Assembly: GCA_025765615.1 (NCBI GenBank)
Contig: JAIVFJ010000031.1
Location: forward strand, 62,001-126,000
Direction of reading: 5' to 3'
From: Zopfochytrium polystomum
Lineage: Eukaryota; Chytridiomycota; Chytridiomycetes; Chytridiales; Chytridiaceae
DNA: 64,000 bases
Position numbers and translations under genes: made by a program. Shown in pieces: positions 36,334 through 49,683 of this stretch (position 1 is the stretch's first letter; every line of letters starts with the position of its first letter). The notes under the pieces are model-generated. The model was not told the DNA's origin. It saw only the letters and a list, made by a program, of their open reading frames with translations, and made no database searches.

Positions 36334-38969
36334 ATGCTCTCGACGTCGCCACCGACGCTGTCTCCTTCGTCACCGCCACCGTCGCCTGGGCCTGGGCGCG
36401 TGCGCCGCGTCTTCACCTCCGTCGACGACCTGGGCCTGCTGTCCTTTGACTGTGCGTACGCGACGAGAGAGACTCTACCGACACTGCGTCAACACAATCG
36501 CCCAACCCCCCTCCGTTTCTCCAACCCATTCCCCATCTCCCCCAACATCGTGTTAAGCCCAAGATATTGTCACTTCCCCGATAGCTTCATGATTCTCTCA
36601 ACTCAAGATCATTGCCCCTTTCCCACCTCGAGCCTTTCACTTATATTTTTGATGACCCACTAGCGTTCCTGGCAAGTCACTAATGCGACTAAGATTTGGA
36701 ATGCAGACATCGTCGTTGGTGGAGGCAGTAGCGGGTGTGTCATCGCCAACCGCCTTTCGGAGAACCCGAACGTTTCTGTTCTCCTGGTGGAGGCAGGGCC
36801 AGATGCCGGCGGATCATTTGAGGTGTCAGGGGTTTTCGCGACTTGTCTTGTGAAAGTTGACCACGCTAATGTTTTGTGTTGTAACAGGTCAACACTCCAG
36901 CCAACTGGGTCATGCTTTTGGGAAGCTCAATGGACTGGAGCTACATGACTGAGCCACAGGATGCGACCAAGAAAAGGCGGCACTTTTGGTCTCGCGGTGA
37001 GTGAGCACAACGCCCCAGTCGACGGCGTCAAAGGAGTAACCAGCACTCGTGGGAACTGTAGGAAAGCTCCTTGGGGGCAGCTCAAGCAGTAACGCTTTGG
37101 TTTACGTTCGTGGCAATCCTGCCGACTACGATGAATGGGAAAAGAACTTTGGCTGCCCTGGTTGGGGTTTCGAAAAGGTTCACCAATATTTCAAACGATT
37201 CGAAGGCAACAGGATGCCGACCGATCAAACGGATGACGGGATACTTGGGAGTGACGGTCCAGTGAAGATTTCAACAACTTCCGGCGGCGACGTCCACCTC
37301 TTGACGTCAGTGTTTGTCCGCGCGTGTGAAGGAGTGGGTCTCGGCCGAGGCGCGAACGGCTCCATTCTCGGCAATCAATCCAAATTCGAGCATGGATTTT
37401 ACGGAGCGGACTACAACGGTAAGAATCAGTTTGGTGCCGGAATCGCTCAGGTGAGAATTTTCTGCTTTCTGGATGTTAACATTTGGTGGAGAATTGATTT
37501 TCATGGTTGATCACAGTTGACGGCATGCAATGGTCTCCGCTGCTCGTCCGACCGAGCGTTCATCCACCCATGTGTCGACCCGTCGTCTTCCTACTACCGC
37601 TCCAATCTTACCGTTCTTGTGGGCCACACTGCAACAAGATTGGAATTCGTCGATGATGGAAACCCGCAAGCTGACGGAATGAAGGCTGTTTGCGGAGTGT
37701 ACTTTCAAGCCTCCCGTGACTCAAGCCCAGTGCTGATTGGAGCGAGGCGGGAGGTTATTCTTTCATGCGGTACGATGAACTCGCCAGCCCTATTGATGTT
37801 GTCAGGAATAGGTACGAGTGGGCCTATCAACTATTCTTATAGGGCGAAACTCAAAGTACGAAACATAACAATTAGGGCCACGAGAAGAGCTTGTAAAGCA
37901 CAACATTCCCTGCGTCGCCGAGCTACCCGTTGGTGCGAACCTTCACGATCACGTGTCGGTTCCGCTTCTCTTTTACGACAAAACGAACACCGCATACCGC
38001 CCGACGCCTACGCAGCTTGCCGCCGCCACGCACAAGTACCAGCTATACCAGGGCGGGATGCTCGCCACCAGCGGAGGCGAGTCTACCGGCTTCTTTAATA
38101 CGCCCCGCAAGCAGCCGGGTCGCGGCGGCCCAAACGCCCAGATCCAGTTCATGCCGTCCAACTTGGACCCGCCGTTCGGCGACCTGGCCGGCTGGACCGC
38201 CAACGTCCACGCTCCGAACCCAGACCTCGCCCAGGCCAACGGCGCCGCCACGGCTTTTGATGCGTCCGAGGCTCGCGCGGCCATGTCGCTGTTCTGTGAC
38301 CGCCGCCGCCAGTCGACCTTTGCGGTGTCCGCCACCGCTTTGCACCCCCTCTCGCGAGGGCGGGTGTGGCTGCGCTCCCCGGACCCGTTCGACGCGGTGG
38401 CAGTCGACCCGCAGTACTTTGCGGATCCGCGTGACCTCGACGCTGTGGTGGACGCGTGCCGCGGGGTCCGCGCTGTCGTAGGAAAGATGCGGGAGATTGA
38501 GCCGGACTGGATCGGCGACGAGCTGGTGGACGAGAGCATTGTGAACGAAATTTGGAGGGCGGAAAACCGATGCGCAGGCGTGCCAGACGCGAAGGAGAGG
38601 TCCACGATAGTGGAATCGGAGAACTATTTGAGAGAACTGGCCAGGAGGCTCGCGGGATTGAACTATCATGCAGGTGAATTATCCCCCTTTTCCGGCTCAC
38701 ATGTATTTGATGCACTGTACTGATACAAAACTCTTCCTTTTCAACTGAACATTACACGTTGTTTCCAAGTCGGTACCTGCAAAATGGGACCAATCACCGA
38801 CGTAAGCACGGTGGTGGACGGCTCGAGCCTCAAGGTCAAAGGTTTCTCCAACCTTCGAGTCGCTGACGCGTCCATCATGCCGGCCATTGTCTCCGGCAAC
38901 ACTAATGGCCCTTGCATGATGATTGGCGAAGTCGCCAGCGACATGATTAAGGGACGGTTCAAGAAGTGA
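36334..38969 (+). CDS. GMC-family oxidoreductase (FAD-dependent alcohol/choline dehydrogenase-like)
   Basis: Seven exons, 36334-36451, 36707-36822, 36888-36996, 37062-37450, 37517-37811, 37876-38673 and 38770-38969, give about 674 residues. The FAD-binding start is [19 protein letters not shown] with LLVEAG. The GMC signature is [19 protein letters not shown]. Later come [36 protein letters not shown], the catalytic-His region LNYHAVGTCKMG (completed by splicing) and [19 protein letters not shown]. It oxidises an alcohol using FAD. Glucose dehydrogenase, choline dehydrogenase and aryl-alcohol oxidase are all possible. No signal peptide was seen at the N terminus. Confidence 0.95.
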
Positions 38970-39366
38970 CGCATCCATCTGGTTTTGGCTTCCTTTCCCC
39001 CCTCATTGTTTTATTCAAGTATCAGTTTCCCACCAATAGCCTCTCCAAACACTACCGTCTGTTTTGTGAATATCCTTTATGCTGCCCCCTCTTGTGGGTG
39101 TGTGATGTTTCATTTCTCTGCTCCCTCTGTACACAAAACATTCATCATTGCAAAAGTCAACATCCGTTATAAGGCTCAAAGCAGTGAACCCGATTGCTCC
39201 TTCCCCGACCGTGGAATGCGCCACCACCACCGTAAATGAAATATCGTGGGTTGCTGTCGGCGCCCTCTTTCTAAACAACAGCTCACCTGTTCGCCTCTTA
39301 ATACATGTATTAAAAACGCCTAGTCGGAACCTGATATCTTTCGCAAAAGCCTTGGTGCAAGCACAG

Positions 39367-39396
39367 CACACGCACACGCACACGCACACGCACACG
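39367..39396. repeat. CACACG tandem repeat
   Basis: About five hexamer units, non-coding. Confidence 0.85.
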
Positions 39397-39821
39397 CCCA
39401 GAAGTGAAATGGAAGAGCGACAAAACAAACAAACAAACCCGACCAACCAACCAATGGCAACCAACAACAGCCGCCAAACGAAAAACGGATGACTGTATGC
39501 TTTCGGAGGTGGCGCGCAACTCCGGCTGGACGACGAGGGAGGATGGATGAATCACCGCGTTTCCCGATCCGATTTCTCGCCACAGGCAGCACGCTGATTG
39601 GACGGCCGTGGTGCCATCTTCCGAACCCTACATACACACAACCCACAACCTTGCTTGCCCTCCCTCCAAACCTGAACGGTGTGAGCGACCATGTCCCTCC
39701 AAAACCGCCAGGGGCGGGTCGATACCCTCCCTCCCTTCTCTGCCTTCTCCGTGTCCACAGCGTATTCACTCCCAAACGCACACGCATAGTAGCTCCTCTT
39801 CTCGCTGACTCCAACACTCAC

Positions 39822-39884
39822 TCCCGCACACACACACACACACTCACACACACACTCACACACACACACACACGCAACACACCA
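39822..39884. repeat. CA/CTCA compound microsatellite
   Basis: Runs of CACACA separated by CTCACA, ending in CGCAACACACC. Confidence 0.8.
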
Positions 39885-40146
39885 CCCACACACCATCCGC
39901 CTCTTGCCGGCCTCCAAATACTTCCCCACCCGGTTCAGAACCACCGTGAAACAGCGACTTTGCCCAACCAGACAAAAACAATATTCATTTTTTGAAAAAA
40001 AAAAGTTAAGCACAAATAAAGGGAAAAAATTATCAAAATATTGAAACGGAAAAGAAAAAAGCCATTCGTTCTGGTTCAAAGTCAAACCCATCGAGAACCC
40101 TCCAGAAACAAGAACGCCCCAAAGTCACCTCGTCAAGGCCGTCACC

Positions 40147-40184
40147 GACAGACAGACAGCCAGACAGACAGCCAGACAGACAGC
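40147..40184. repeat. GACA/GCCA-interrupted tandem repeat
   Basis: Three copies of a roughly 12-base unit (GACAGACAGCCA), a minisatellite. Confidence 0.8.
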
Positions 40185-40701
40185 CTTTCACCCACCCTCC
40201 CCCCAACCCTTTCACCCTTCGACTCCTCCGTATGTGCCGTGTAGAGATCCCGCTGTGATTCCATTCATCCGTCGATCCTTCTATTTCACCCCCCCATTAT
40301 TACCACTCTACCCAGTACTCTCCATCTTACCCACCCTCATTTCACTTCATTAGTCGTCAATCTGCTGTCTAGTATTTAATTGGTCTCTGTTGGTATCTTG
40401 TCCTCCTTTCTACTTCTTTCCTATTCTAAAATGGCTTCCCTTATCATTGTCTCAACCGGCTCCGCGAGCGCTAGCTCGTCTGCCTAAGAAGTTTCCTCAG
40501 TCGTTGCACCAGCGAGGCTTCCTTTGTCGAATTAGTTTTTCTAGTTCGACTACGGGATCGTCTCCTAACCAACCTCTGTCGCCAACTTCTCTTCCCTTCA
40601 CTTCCGAATACTAGTCTACCCCACCGCGAACCTCCCCATTACCTTCTTTCTCTTCGAATTGTCAGACCGATTTCTTGAACACACCCACCCATCCTCTCAC
40701 G

Positions 40702-41990
40702 ATGCAGTCCGATATTTCCTTCCCTCTCTCTAGCTTCCTTCCGCCAACTTTCCCTACGAAACAACCACCTTCTTACAGTACTCTCATCGCGACCCCCTGT
40801 GACGATGTCCGTGGCCCGAGCATTTCCGGTGTTTTCGCTGCGGCTCCTTCGACAAAGCATACTTCTGATGTCACATTGTCGTCCACCTCTTCCGACCTGG
40901 AAGGCCAACAGTCGTCTCGTTCGAAGGCCGACTTTGTTGACAATCTAGTTGGTGAGACTCGCACGCAGTCGATTTGCTGCAAATATGCCGCAGATTCTCA
41001 CCCGAACAACCTCTAGACATGTCCGCCTCCATCATCGAATCGATCTGGCCGAACTCGGCATCGTCCCCCCACGCTAAACTTCTCCCTCTCCGACGCTTCA
41101 TCCAAGAAATCCTCCGCCGGTCGCGTACTAGCTTTTGTACCCTACAGCTCGCTCTTCTTTACATCGTTCGTCTCCGAAGCCGCCTTCCGCCTCATTCTTC
41201 TCGACCCCCATCGACCCCCACTGCTACTCTTTGCGGCCGTCGGATGTTCCTCTCTGCGCTCATTGTTGCGGCCAAGTATCTTCAGGACCGCAACTACAGC
41301 AACCGGGCTTGGGCCAAAATTTCCAGCCTGCCGTTATGTGACGTTAACACCAACGAGATGGAGTTTCTGAAGCTTGTGGACTTCGAGTTGTTTGTTAGTC
41401 ATCGCACGTTTGCCAGCTGGTCAACCATGCTCATGGCTCGCACTAAGGCACTGCAAGCTCAGCGTGCCGCTGCTGTACTGGCAGGCTCGGCTATTCCCAG
41501 TTCGAACGCCGTTGTCGCCGCTCCAGCCCACCCTGAAGGCCTAACGCCCAAGAGTGTTCCGCAGTGGCTCAGTCGCTCGGGGGTGGACATGCCTCCCTTG
41601 GAAGAAGGTCCGCTAACTCCTGTCTCCACTGGCTCCCCTTCCATTCAGCGGTCCTTGGAAAGTGGACCAGCCGTGGCCGCCCAAGAAGTGCAGGCGTTAT
41701 GGAATCCACCATCGCCCCCGTTTGTGACTCCCGTTGCCTCCACTGTCACCGGCAGTGCTGTTCCAATCCTTTCAAAGATTCGATTGGGACTGCACGTTCG
41801 AAGGCATGCGGCCGCCGTTGCACCGCCTCTGTCGCCATGCCCAACTCGTGTTGGAAACGGAGACTCCAGTGGGGACGAAGAACCAGAGAATCCTCGAGGC
41901 AAGCGTTCCAGGGAAGCCGACGGGACCAGTGAAGCGGATTACGACGAGGTGGAAGCGTTCTTCTCTGGCTCGAAGCGCATTCGGGTGTAG
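40702..41990 (+). CDS. Pho80/PCL-type cyclin
   Basis: Two exons, 40702-40951 and 41017-41990 (65-base intron GTGAGA...CTCTAG), give about 407 residues. The N terminus is Ser/Pro-rich. The cyclin box runs about residues 84-190: MSASIIESIWPN, LPLRRFIQEILRRSRTSFCTLQLALLYIVRLR, RRMFLSALIVAAKYLQDRNYSN, WAKISSLPLCDVNTNEMEFLKLVDFELFVS. This matches cyclins that activate Pho85-type CDKs and sense nutrients in fungi. The long C-terminal tail is Pro/Ser-rich with acidic patches and a basic NPRGKRSRE motif that could be a nuclear signal. The partner kinase is not in this window. Confidence 0.9.
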
Positions 41991-42209
41991 TTTTCGGTTG
42001 AGGGGAGGCGTTGGCCCTCGCCTGCTGTGTGAAATTCTCCTTTCTACTTCCCGCCATCTTCTTTGTTCTTTCGTCGCTTTCTTCCAATTTTTTTCAATCT
42101 CTTTCTTCTTTACCCTTCCTTTGTTTTTATCCGTTATTCTTTCGCTTCGCCGGTTGCATTGAGTTAAACAAAGTGAAGTCCTTGGGAAGAAGGTGTGGAC
42201 TTCAACTGC

Positions 42210-45200
42210 ATGGACTTAGACGGAGGCCGCGACTCTCCGCCACCAGTCGCGAAAAAGCATCCATCAGTTCCAAAAATACGCCACTGGACCCTTGTCTTTC
42301 ATGTGAGGCTCCTTCCCTTGTCTCTGTTTCCGGCAGCAAGAACGCGAACGAGGGACTGTGTTGGAGCAGAAATAGAAAAACTGACACACCACATTTCTTC
42401 CCCATTGCCACCAGCTTCTCACACTAACACCACCCTCGGCTTTGCGATCTCCTGCGCTTCCTCCGATGTCGGTCTCTCCTCGAGCTGCGACTGCGGGAGT
42501 CGGGCCGGCGAGAGGTGCTCTTTCTCTGCTGCTCTCTTTTTTGAAATTTTCCATCGCTGCCGTCTCGTCATGACCTTTTCACACAAACCAAAGCATTACA
42601 GAGAGACAATTTAATCCTAATCGACCAGCCCGTAACTGAGGATATTGTTGTGGCGACCTTGAGCTCAAGATACCAGCAGCATCAGCTTTACACACATGTC
42701 GGATCATCAGCAGTCGTTGCCATTAACTCCGTCGGTACTGGTCCGATCTTCGACGAGAAAAACGAGTCGAAGACCTACGTGGATTGGGCGAGAGAAACAA
42801 AGAGCGACAAGCCGACTCTTCCTGCACACGTTTATGACATCGCCGCGTCCGCTTTCTACCACATGCGCAGAGACCAACAGGACCAGTCCATCTTGCTTCT
42901 CGGCGAAACTGGGTCTGGAAAGTCAGAAGTTCGAAAAAACGTCGTCCGCCATTTGTGCGCCATCAGCAAAAGCGCCAACAAAAAATCAAAGGTGATTTCC
43001 GGGGTTGTCAAAACGGAAACCATCCTCGATTCGCTCGGAAACGCCGCCACCATCGACAACCCCAGCTCGTCCAGATTTGGGCGTTATGTGGAGTACCAAT
43101 TTGATCAGGCTGGAAAGCTGGTCGGCGCGAAACTGCTGGACTACATGCTGGAAAAATCGCGTATTATCGCCACGCCCCCCAACGAACGGAATTTCAACAT
43201 ATTTTACCAGATGCTTGCGGGCGTAACTCCCGAAGAGCGAACGACCCTCCGTCTCCAAGGCGATCCGTCTCACTATGCGTACCTTTCCGGTTCCAAGGCG
43301 TCGCGCGTAAACCTTCGCGACGCGTCTGACTTTGCAACGCTTCGTGAGCACATGACGTCTGTCGGGATAGGAAGGCGTCTGCAAGCCGGCTTCCTGCAGA
43401 CCCTCTCGGCGATTCTCCACCTTGGCAACATTGCGTTCTTTGACGACCCCAACAAGCCTGGCGAAGCCTGCGAAGTGAAGAACCACGACCTTCTTGCATT
43501 TGTTTCGTCGTTGCTGGGCGTTTTGCCGATCAACCTCGAGTTTGCGCTCACATACAAGACTAAGATAATTCGGAGGGAGCGCTGCACTGTGTTCCTCACA
43601 GCCGAGGACGCTGCTAAGCAGCGGAACAATCTGGCAATGACGCTCTACTCCCGCCTCTTTAGCTGGATCGTCGAGCATCTCAACACTCGACTGGATAGCG
43701 GGGATAGCGCGACCTTCATTGGTGTCATCGACCTCCCAGGCTTTCAAGACTACCACGTTAACAAGTTTGATCAGTTTTTGTTCAACTACGCAAACGAGCG
43801 GCTCCAGCAATTTTCAGTAAATCGAATTTTCAAGGAAAGGAGAGATATGTACGCGGAGGAGGGCATTCCACATTCCACTGTCACATATCCATCGAATGTA
43901 ACTCCAGTCCAGTTACTCGATGGCGATGGTAGTGGAAGCCCCGGTCGTCCCAGTCTCTTGTCGATCCTAAACGAATGCACGAAGCAACCTAACTTGAAGC
44001 GGCCAGACGGCAAACTCGTGGAGGCGCTTGCAGAAAAACTGGCAGCTAACCCTGCCTTTGTTTCAGCGGCTTCCACCTCCACAGGCGCTCCAGAAAAAGG
44101 AGATTCTCAGCACTCGTCTCTTGCCTTTGGGGTTCGTCACTACGCAGGTCAGGTTATGTACGACGCCGCTGGATTCGTCGAAAGCAACACGGAGGAGGCA
44201 CCTCTCGACTTTTTGACCATATTCCTCGGCAACGAGGCGGACATTCCCCCGACTTCAAACGTGTACGTGAGGATGCTGTTCAGCTCGAGCGCCAGCGAAC
44301 ATGAGCAGATTCTGGGCGACACCTTCGTCGGAAAGCCACCCGCGGTAGCTCCGCGGCGGCAGCCGTCGATGAAAAAACGAAAAGCTGCCGTACGCTTGAG
44401 TGCTCAGCCGACGGTGACAGAAACCCTGCAAGCATCACTGACTGAAGCGTTTGATGCGCTCGCAGAGACGGTGCCGTGGATCATCTTTTGCTTGAAGCCG
44501 AATGAAGACCTGGTTCGTTTACTTCCCTCTTTTTCTTGTTTGATTCCGCATTCAATTGATGGGGTCGAACTTTCAGGGGGATCAGCAATTCGACTCTCAA
44601 ACAGTAAAAGGCCAAATCGCACACCTTGGGATTTGCCAGGCCATTCAGGACTTTGCAATAGCAGACTACACAGCCTCTTGCACGTTTGATGAATTTAGAA
44701 CTCGCTACCGCGTTATTGTCGAGCCCATGCGGCTTGACAGCTCCTCCGATGCCAAAGCACTTTGTAACGCGTTTGTAAACGCCTCCAACTGGACCTCCAA
44801 GGAGATGGCAGTGGGAAAGACGCGTGTATTCCTTGCCGAGGAGGCATGGCGCGCACTTGAAGACGAGTTGCGCATGATCGAGGCAGTGCTCAAGGAAGAA
44901 AAGCGAGCGCGCAAAAAGAATGCACGCGGGTCCGTGACTGGAGCATCCCGGCCAGTGTCGAAGCTCAGCAGTTTCGCACCGTCCGAGATCGAGTCGAACG
45001 GCGGTAGCGAGCTGGACGACTTTGGTGACGACGAAGACGAGGTGGAGTCGCACTTTGGCAGCGAGCTCCGCTTTGACGCGCCGTCGCGCCACCTGTGCTC
45101 TCGGCGGACTTGCGGCGGACAATTTCTCTCCTCGTGGCGTCGAGAGGAGCGACATTGAAATGGGCACTCTTGAGAAATCTGCGGCGGATGGCGACCTCGG

Positions 45201-48200
45201 CAAGCCCGACGTCGGAAAACAGAAAGCAAAAAAGCCACGGTCGTCTCCTGCCCGCCGAAAATGGCTGTGCGTCACCTGGTGCCTGACGTGGTGGATACCC
45301 GACTGCTGCCTCACCTCGTGCGGCAAAATGAAGCGTCCCGACATCCGGATGGCCTGGCGCGAAAAAGTCGCGCTGTGCATCATCATCTTGTTTTTGAACC
45401 TAGTGATCCTCTTTTTCATCGTCGTGTTTGGCCAGCTGCTCTGTCCCGCGCAGACCGTTTTCTCGCGATTTGAACTGGCTGGATTCACTGACACTAGCCG
45501 ACCGTACGTTTCCGCCTACGGGAGGGTCTTTAGAATCGACGATATTGTCAACACCCACGTGGGGCTGACCCCGACGTCTGGGTACGGGATGCAGCGATAT
45601 CAGTGGAGCGACTATGTTGGATCAGACGTGAGCCGGTTTTTCTACAAAACTAGCTTGTTCTCTCAATACTGCCCCGGTATTTCGACTCCGCCGCCCGACG
45701 ACTGGGACAATTTGCCTGGGACGAGGGAGTCTGCGAAGACGAGCAAATATCCGTATCATCACGCCATTGTGCCTTCGACGGGGGCCCCTCGCCAGTATAT
45801 AGATTATATGAATCAGTATGCGGTTGGAAGACTGGCTTGGCCGATGTATTACATCAAGTCGACTGCCAGTCCGTCGACAAAGTCCGTCTGAACTCTTTTG
45901 GAGCTTGCTTGCCCCTTGCCCCTAACGCTCTCCTTTGTTCAGGTTGATTGTCATTTACGATAATGTCTACGATGTCAGTTCGTACTCAGCGTCAAACAAC
46001 TTCCTTGGAAGCAACGTGCAAACTTTGTTTAACAACTTCTACGGAAGGGTCGGTCTTAACTCGAACCCTGCATCTCTCATTCTGACGTCTGTCTTTTTCC
46101 ATATTTCGTGAAATTAGGATGCCACTCCCCAATGGGAACAAATCAAAGCTGGAGAAGGTGCTGCTCAGGCCAAGGCATATTTGAATTGCATGAACCAAAT
46201 GTTCTACATTGGGACCGTCGACCACAGGAATGATTTCTCCTGCCAATTCTCAAACTATATCCTGATTGCTGCGACGGTTGTTGTCGTTTTGGTGATCGGT
46301 GTCAAGTTTTTGGCCGCACTGCAGGTTGGCATTTCCAAGGAGCCAGAGGATCACGACAAGTTTGTGATTTGCCAGGTGGATTGCAGAATTTGTTCAAAGA
46401 ATATTTTGTGTGACATTCCATCCGTTTTAGATTCCTTGCTACACCGAAGGCCAGGAGAATCTGACTCGCTCTTTGGAGAGCCTTGCGCAGCTGCAGTACG
46501 ATGATAAAAGAAAGCTTATCTTAGTCATTGCCGATGGTGCGTTGCTGCACTCTGTCCTTACGTTCTGTTTTTGGTCAATTAATCTCTACAACCATTCTTT
46601 CACCAAGGTATGATTATTGGCAGTGGCAACGACCGACCTACCCCAAGAATCGCTCTTGACATTCTTGGCGTTGACCAAACCCTCGACCCTGAGCCAAAAG
46701 CTTTCCAATCTTTGGGCGAAGGAGACAAGCAGCTCAACTATGGCAAGGTCTACTCAGGCTTGTACGAGGTGCAAGGTCACAGCGTGCCTTTCATCGTGAT
46801 TGTCAAAGTCGGAAAAGCCTCCGAACGGAACAGGCCCGGAAACCGTGGAAAGCGAGACAGCCAGCTTATTCTCATGCGATTTCTCAGCAAAGTCCACCTC
46901 AACGGGGAAATGACACCTCTGGAACTTGAGTTGTACCACCACATGAAAAATGTGATTGGCGTCAACCCTTCGTTTTACGAGTACGTTCTTATGGTCGATG
47001 CGGATACGGAAGTGTTCCCAGACTCCCTCAACCGGATGATATCGGCAATGATCCACGACTCGCGCATCATGGGCATCTGCGGAGAGACTTTGATTTCAAA
47101 CGAAACGGATACCTTCACAACCATGATGCAGGTGTACGAATACTTCATCTCACACCACCTTGCGAAGGCATTTGAGTCTCTTTTCGGCTCTGTGACATGC
47201 CTACCCGGATGCTTTTGCATGTACCGTGTCCGGACGCCCACCAAAAACGTTCCACTGCTGATCGCACCCGCTGTTGTAAACGACTACTCTGAAAACAATG
47301 TGAACACCCTGCACCTGAAGAATCTCCTCCATCTCGGCGAGGACCGCTATTTGACGACGCTCATGATGAAGCACTTTCCCAACATGAAGCTATCCTTCAC
47401 ACCAGATGCCCACTGCATGACATCAGTCCCAGATCGGTGGGCTGTTCTCTTGTCCCAGCGCCGGCGATGGATCAACTCAACCGTGCACAACTTGGTCGAA
47501 CTGGGGATGTTGTCACAGCTCTGCGGATTCTGCTGCTTTTCAATGCGGTTTGTCGTGTTTTTGGATCTGTTTTCCACGGTCGTGCAGCCAGCTGGGATTG
47601 TGTACATTGGGTACCTGCTTTACGCCATTATTGCGCACTAGTTGAGTAAAATTTGAGACTATTTGTTGTCCGCAGACAACCACGCATAAGCTCACATTTA
47701 TTTTGATCAACCCTATCATCCCAGCTCGCAATTCCCACTAATCTCGCTTATCATGATTGCGGTGATTTATGGCTTGCAAGTGTTTATTTTCGTCCTAAAG
47801 CGCCAATGGGCCCAGATCGGTTGGCTGTTTATTGTGAGTTCAAGCGTTGCTGATGCTACTGTTTTCCGTCATAATCTCCTGACAGTTCGATTTAGTATTT
47901 ATTGGCAATGCCGGTGACTGGCTTCTACGTTCCGCTGTACGCCTTTTGGCACTTTGACGACTTCAGCTGGGGCAACACACGCGTGGTCACGGGCGAGGAT
48001 GGAAAGCAAGTCGCCACAGCCGACGTTGTTCCTGTAAGCACCGAGATTTCTTTCTTGACCCAGCCGAAATATCAGGAGCTCATCTCTTACTCTACTCTTC
48101 TCAATACGCGGGAAAAAAGTTCGACCCCACCACGATCCCCGTCAAAAAGTGGGGCGATCACGAGCGCGAGCTGCACGAAAAGCTGTCGGAACGCTCCGAC

Positions 48201-48728
48201 TCGCGCGCGTCTGACACCAGCGGCCTCTCGCGGCGCTCCATCCTGCTGGCCCAGCGCCAGTCAAAGCTCTCCATCAGCGCTGCGTCGACCCTCAGCGCGT
48301 CGTCGACGCCGCTGTTCATGCAGCAGGCGCCGACGGGGGCCACAGCTGCGCCGGTCATCTCCGGCGCCGGCGTTAGCACGGCTGGAACCTTTTACGCGGC
48401 GTCTGTCCCCAGCGGCGGCGGCGGCAGCGCGAGGGCGTCGTGGGTGTTCCCTACGTCTTCGCCCGGCGACGCCACGCAAGCGCACTCCGGGTACGCCGTG
48501 TCCACAACGTTAGGCAGCGGCGGTGCAGGCGCGCGGGCCTCGGGCCGCGCGCCGAGCGACGATGAGATCCTGCGGGAGCTGAAGCGAATCCTGGCGAGCG
48601 CCAATCTGATGTCGATCACGAAGAAGCAGGCGCGCGACGAGCTGAGCGCCATCTTTGGTGCTGACATGGCACCGAAGAAGGCGTTGATCAACCAGTTTAT
48701 CGATGAGATTCTTCAAGGAAGGTTGTAG
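42210..48728 (+). CDS. Chitin synthase with myosin motor-like domain (class V/VII type)
   Basis: Eleven exons with consistent phase (42210-42302, 42602-44512, 44577-45094, 45147-45881, 45943-46048, 46118-46375, 46431-46536, 46608-47640, 47725-47833, 47896-48033, 48120-48728) give about 1,871 residues. The motor domain keeps the P-loop GETGSGKS, switch [11 protein letters not shown] and switch II DLPGFQD. Then follow a membrane span ([22 protein letters not shown]), a region about [14 protein letters not shown] that is cytochrome-b5-like, [21 protein letters not shown], and the synthase core: [29 protein letters not shown] and [10 protein letters not shown]. More spans follow, and a DEK_C-type C terminus ([12 protein letters not shown]...[10 protein letters not shown]). 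It makes cell-wall chitin from UDP-GlcNAc at the plasma membrane. The intron at 45095-45146 is inferred from phase and has a weak donor. Confidence 0.96.
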
Positions 48729-49510
48729 AGCTGGCGATTCCCGTTTTTTTTTTTTTTTTTTATCATGCATCCTTGATGATATTTGATTGACTTTTCAGTT
48801 GAGCGGACATTTCCTTTTTGTTTCCAGTCGAAGACTGTTTCCTTTATTAACCTTCTCCCGCGCAACCCCACTCGTTTGGTTGCCTTGCTCCATGTGGAAC
48901 GTCCCTTTTCTCGTTATCAGTCAAGCTGCATAGCACTATTTTTATTTTTTCCATATTGGAATAGACTATTCCGTAATTCCATCTTTCACACCATATCGTT
49001 CTGCTGCATTTCGCGGCACCACCAGTGCTTCTACTTGGACGAAATAGAAGTAAAGAACGGCGACAAAATGGAGGCAAGGTTCCACCGCCGTTTGTCACGG
49101 ACCGCAGTGGGCAGCACTGGTCGACAAATACACGGTGCAACTGAGCAGCGGTCCTTTCGTGGGACTCAGCCTCGTCCAGACATGAACTGTCAGTTGTCTC
49201 CCATTTGAAGTTTTTTGAGGAGTCGACTTGTCCATGAGAAAATTCGGCCGGTTGGCTGCTCACTCCAGTAAGCAACTGTATCAGTGATAGTCTTCAGTGT
49301 CTGGATCCTCCACGCAAAGGTGTGTTCACAGTTCTTTATTACCAGACTGCCAACTTGCGTTCAACCATCACAGATCTATCTGCGTGCCCCAGGTAGGGAC
49401 TTTCACCAGTTCTCGCATCGTTCTGCTCTCTCGGTTCCTCGCCTTGTGATGGGTGGTGGTGATGGTTTGGTGCGGACTTGTTGGCACTTGACGGGGGCTG
49501 AATTGTTACC
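48729..49510. other. Intergenic between convergent genes
   Basis: Lies between the chitin-synthase stop and the SCFD2 stop. It begins with an 18-base T tract at 48744-48761. No other feature is supported. Confidence 0.5.
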
Positions 49511-49649
49511 TCACAGGCCAGGGATGGGCGGGAACAGGTTGCGCATAATGACGTTGCCGTCGATCACCGCCGTGCTACCCACCAACAGCTAATACATCGA
49601 AGCGCATTGCACGAGAGGAGGAGGTTCAATACCCAAACCAAAGGGGAAA

Positions 49650-49683
<34 letters not shown>

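Larger units (their letters stand above)
38970..40701. other. Repeat-rich intergenic region
   Basis: No gene was supported on either strand. It contains a CACACG repeat, a CA/CTCA repeat and a GACAGACAGC tandem repeat (listed separately), and an AT-rich patch with poly-A (about 39990-40040). The last 500 bases are pyrimidine-rich, probably the cyclin-gene promoter and 5' UTR. Confidence 0.6.

Noticed and set aside
36068..36379. Arg-rich minus-strand frame over the GCC repeat
   Set aside because: Its composition comes from the triplet repeat; no conserved residues.
39015..40091. Several Val/Cys-rich minus-strand frames
   Set aside because: They are produced by the CA repeats (TG on the other strand reads Val-Cys) and have no other support.
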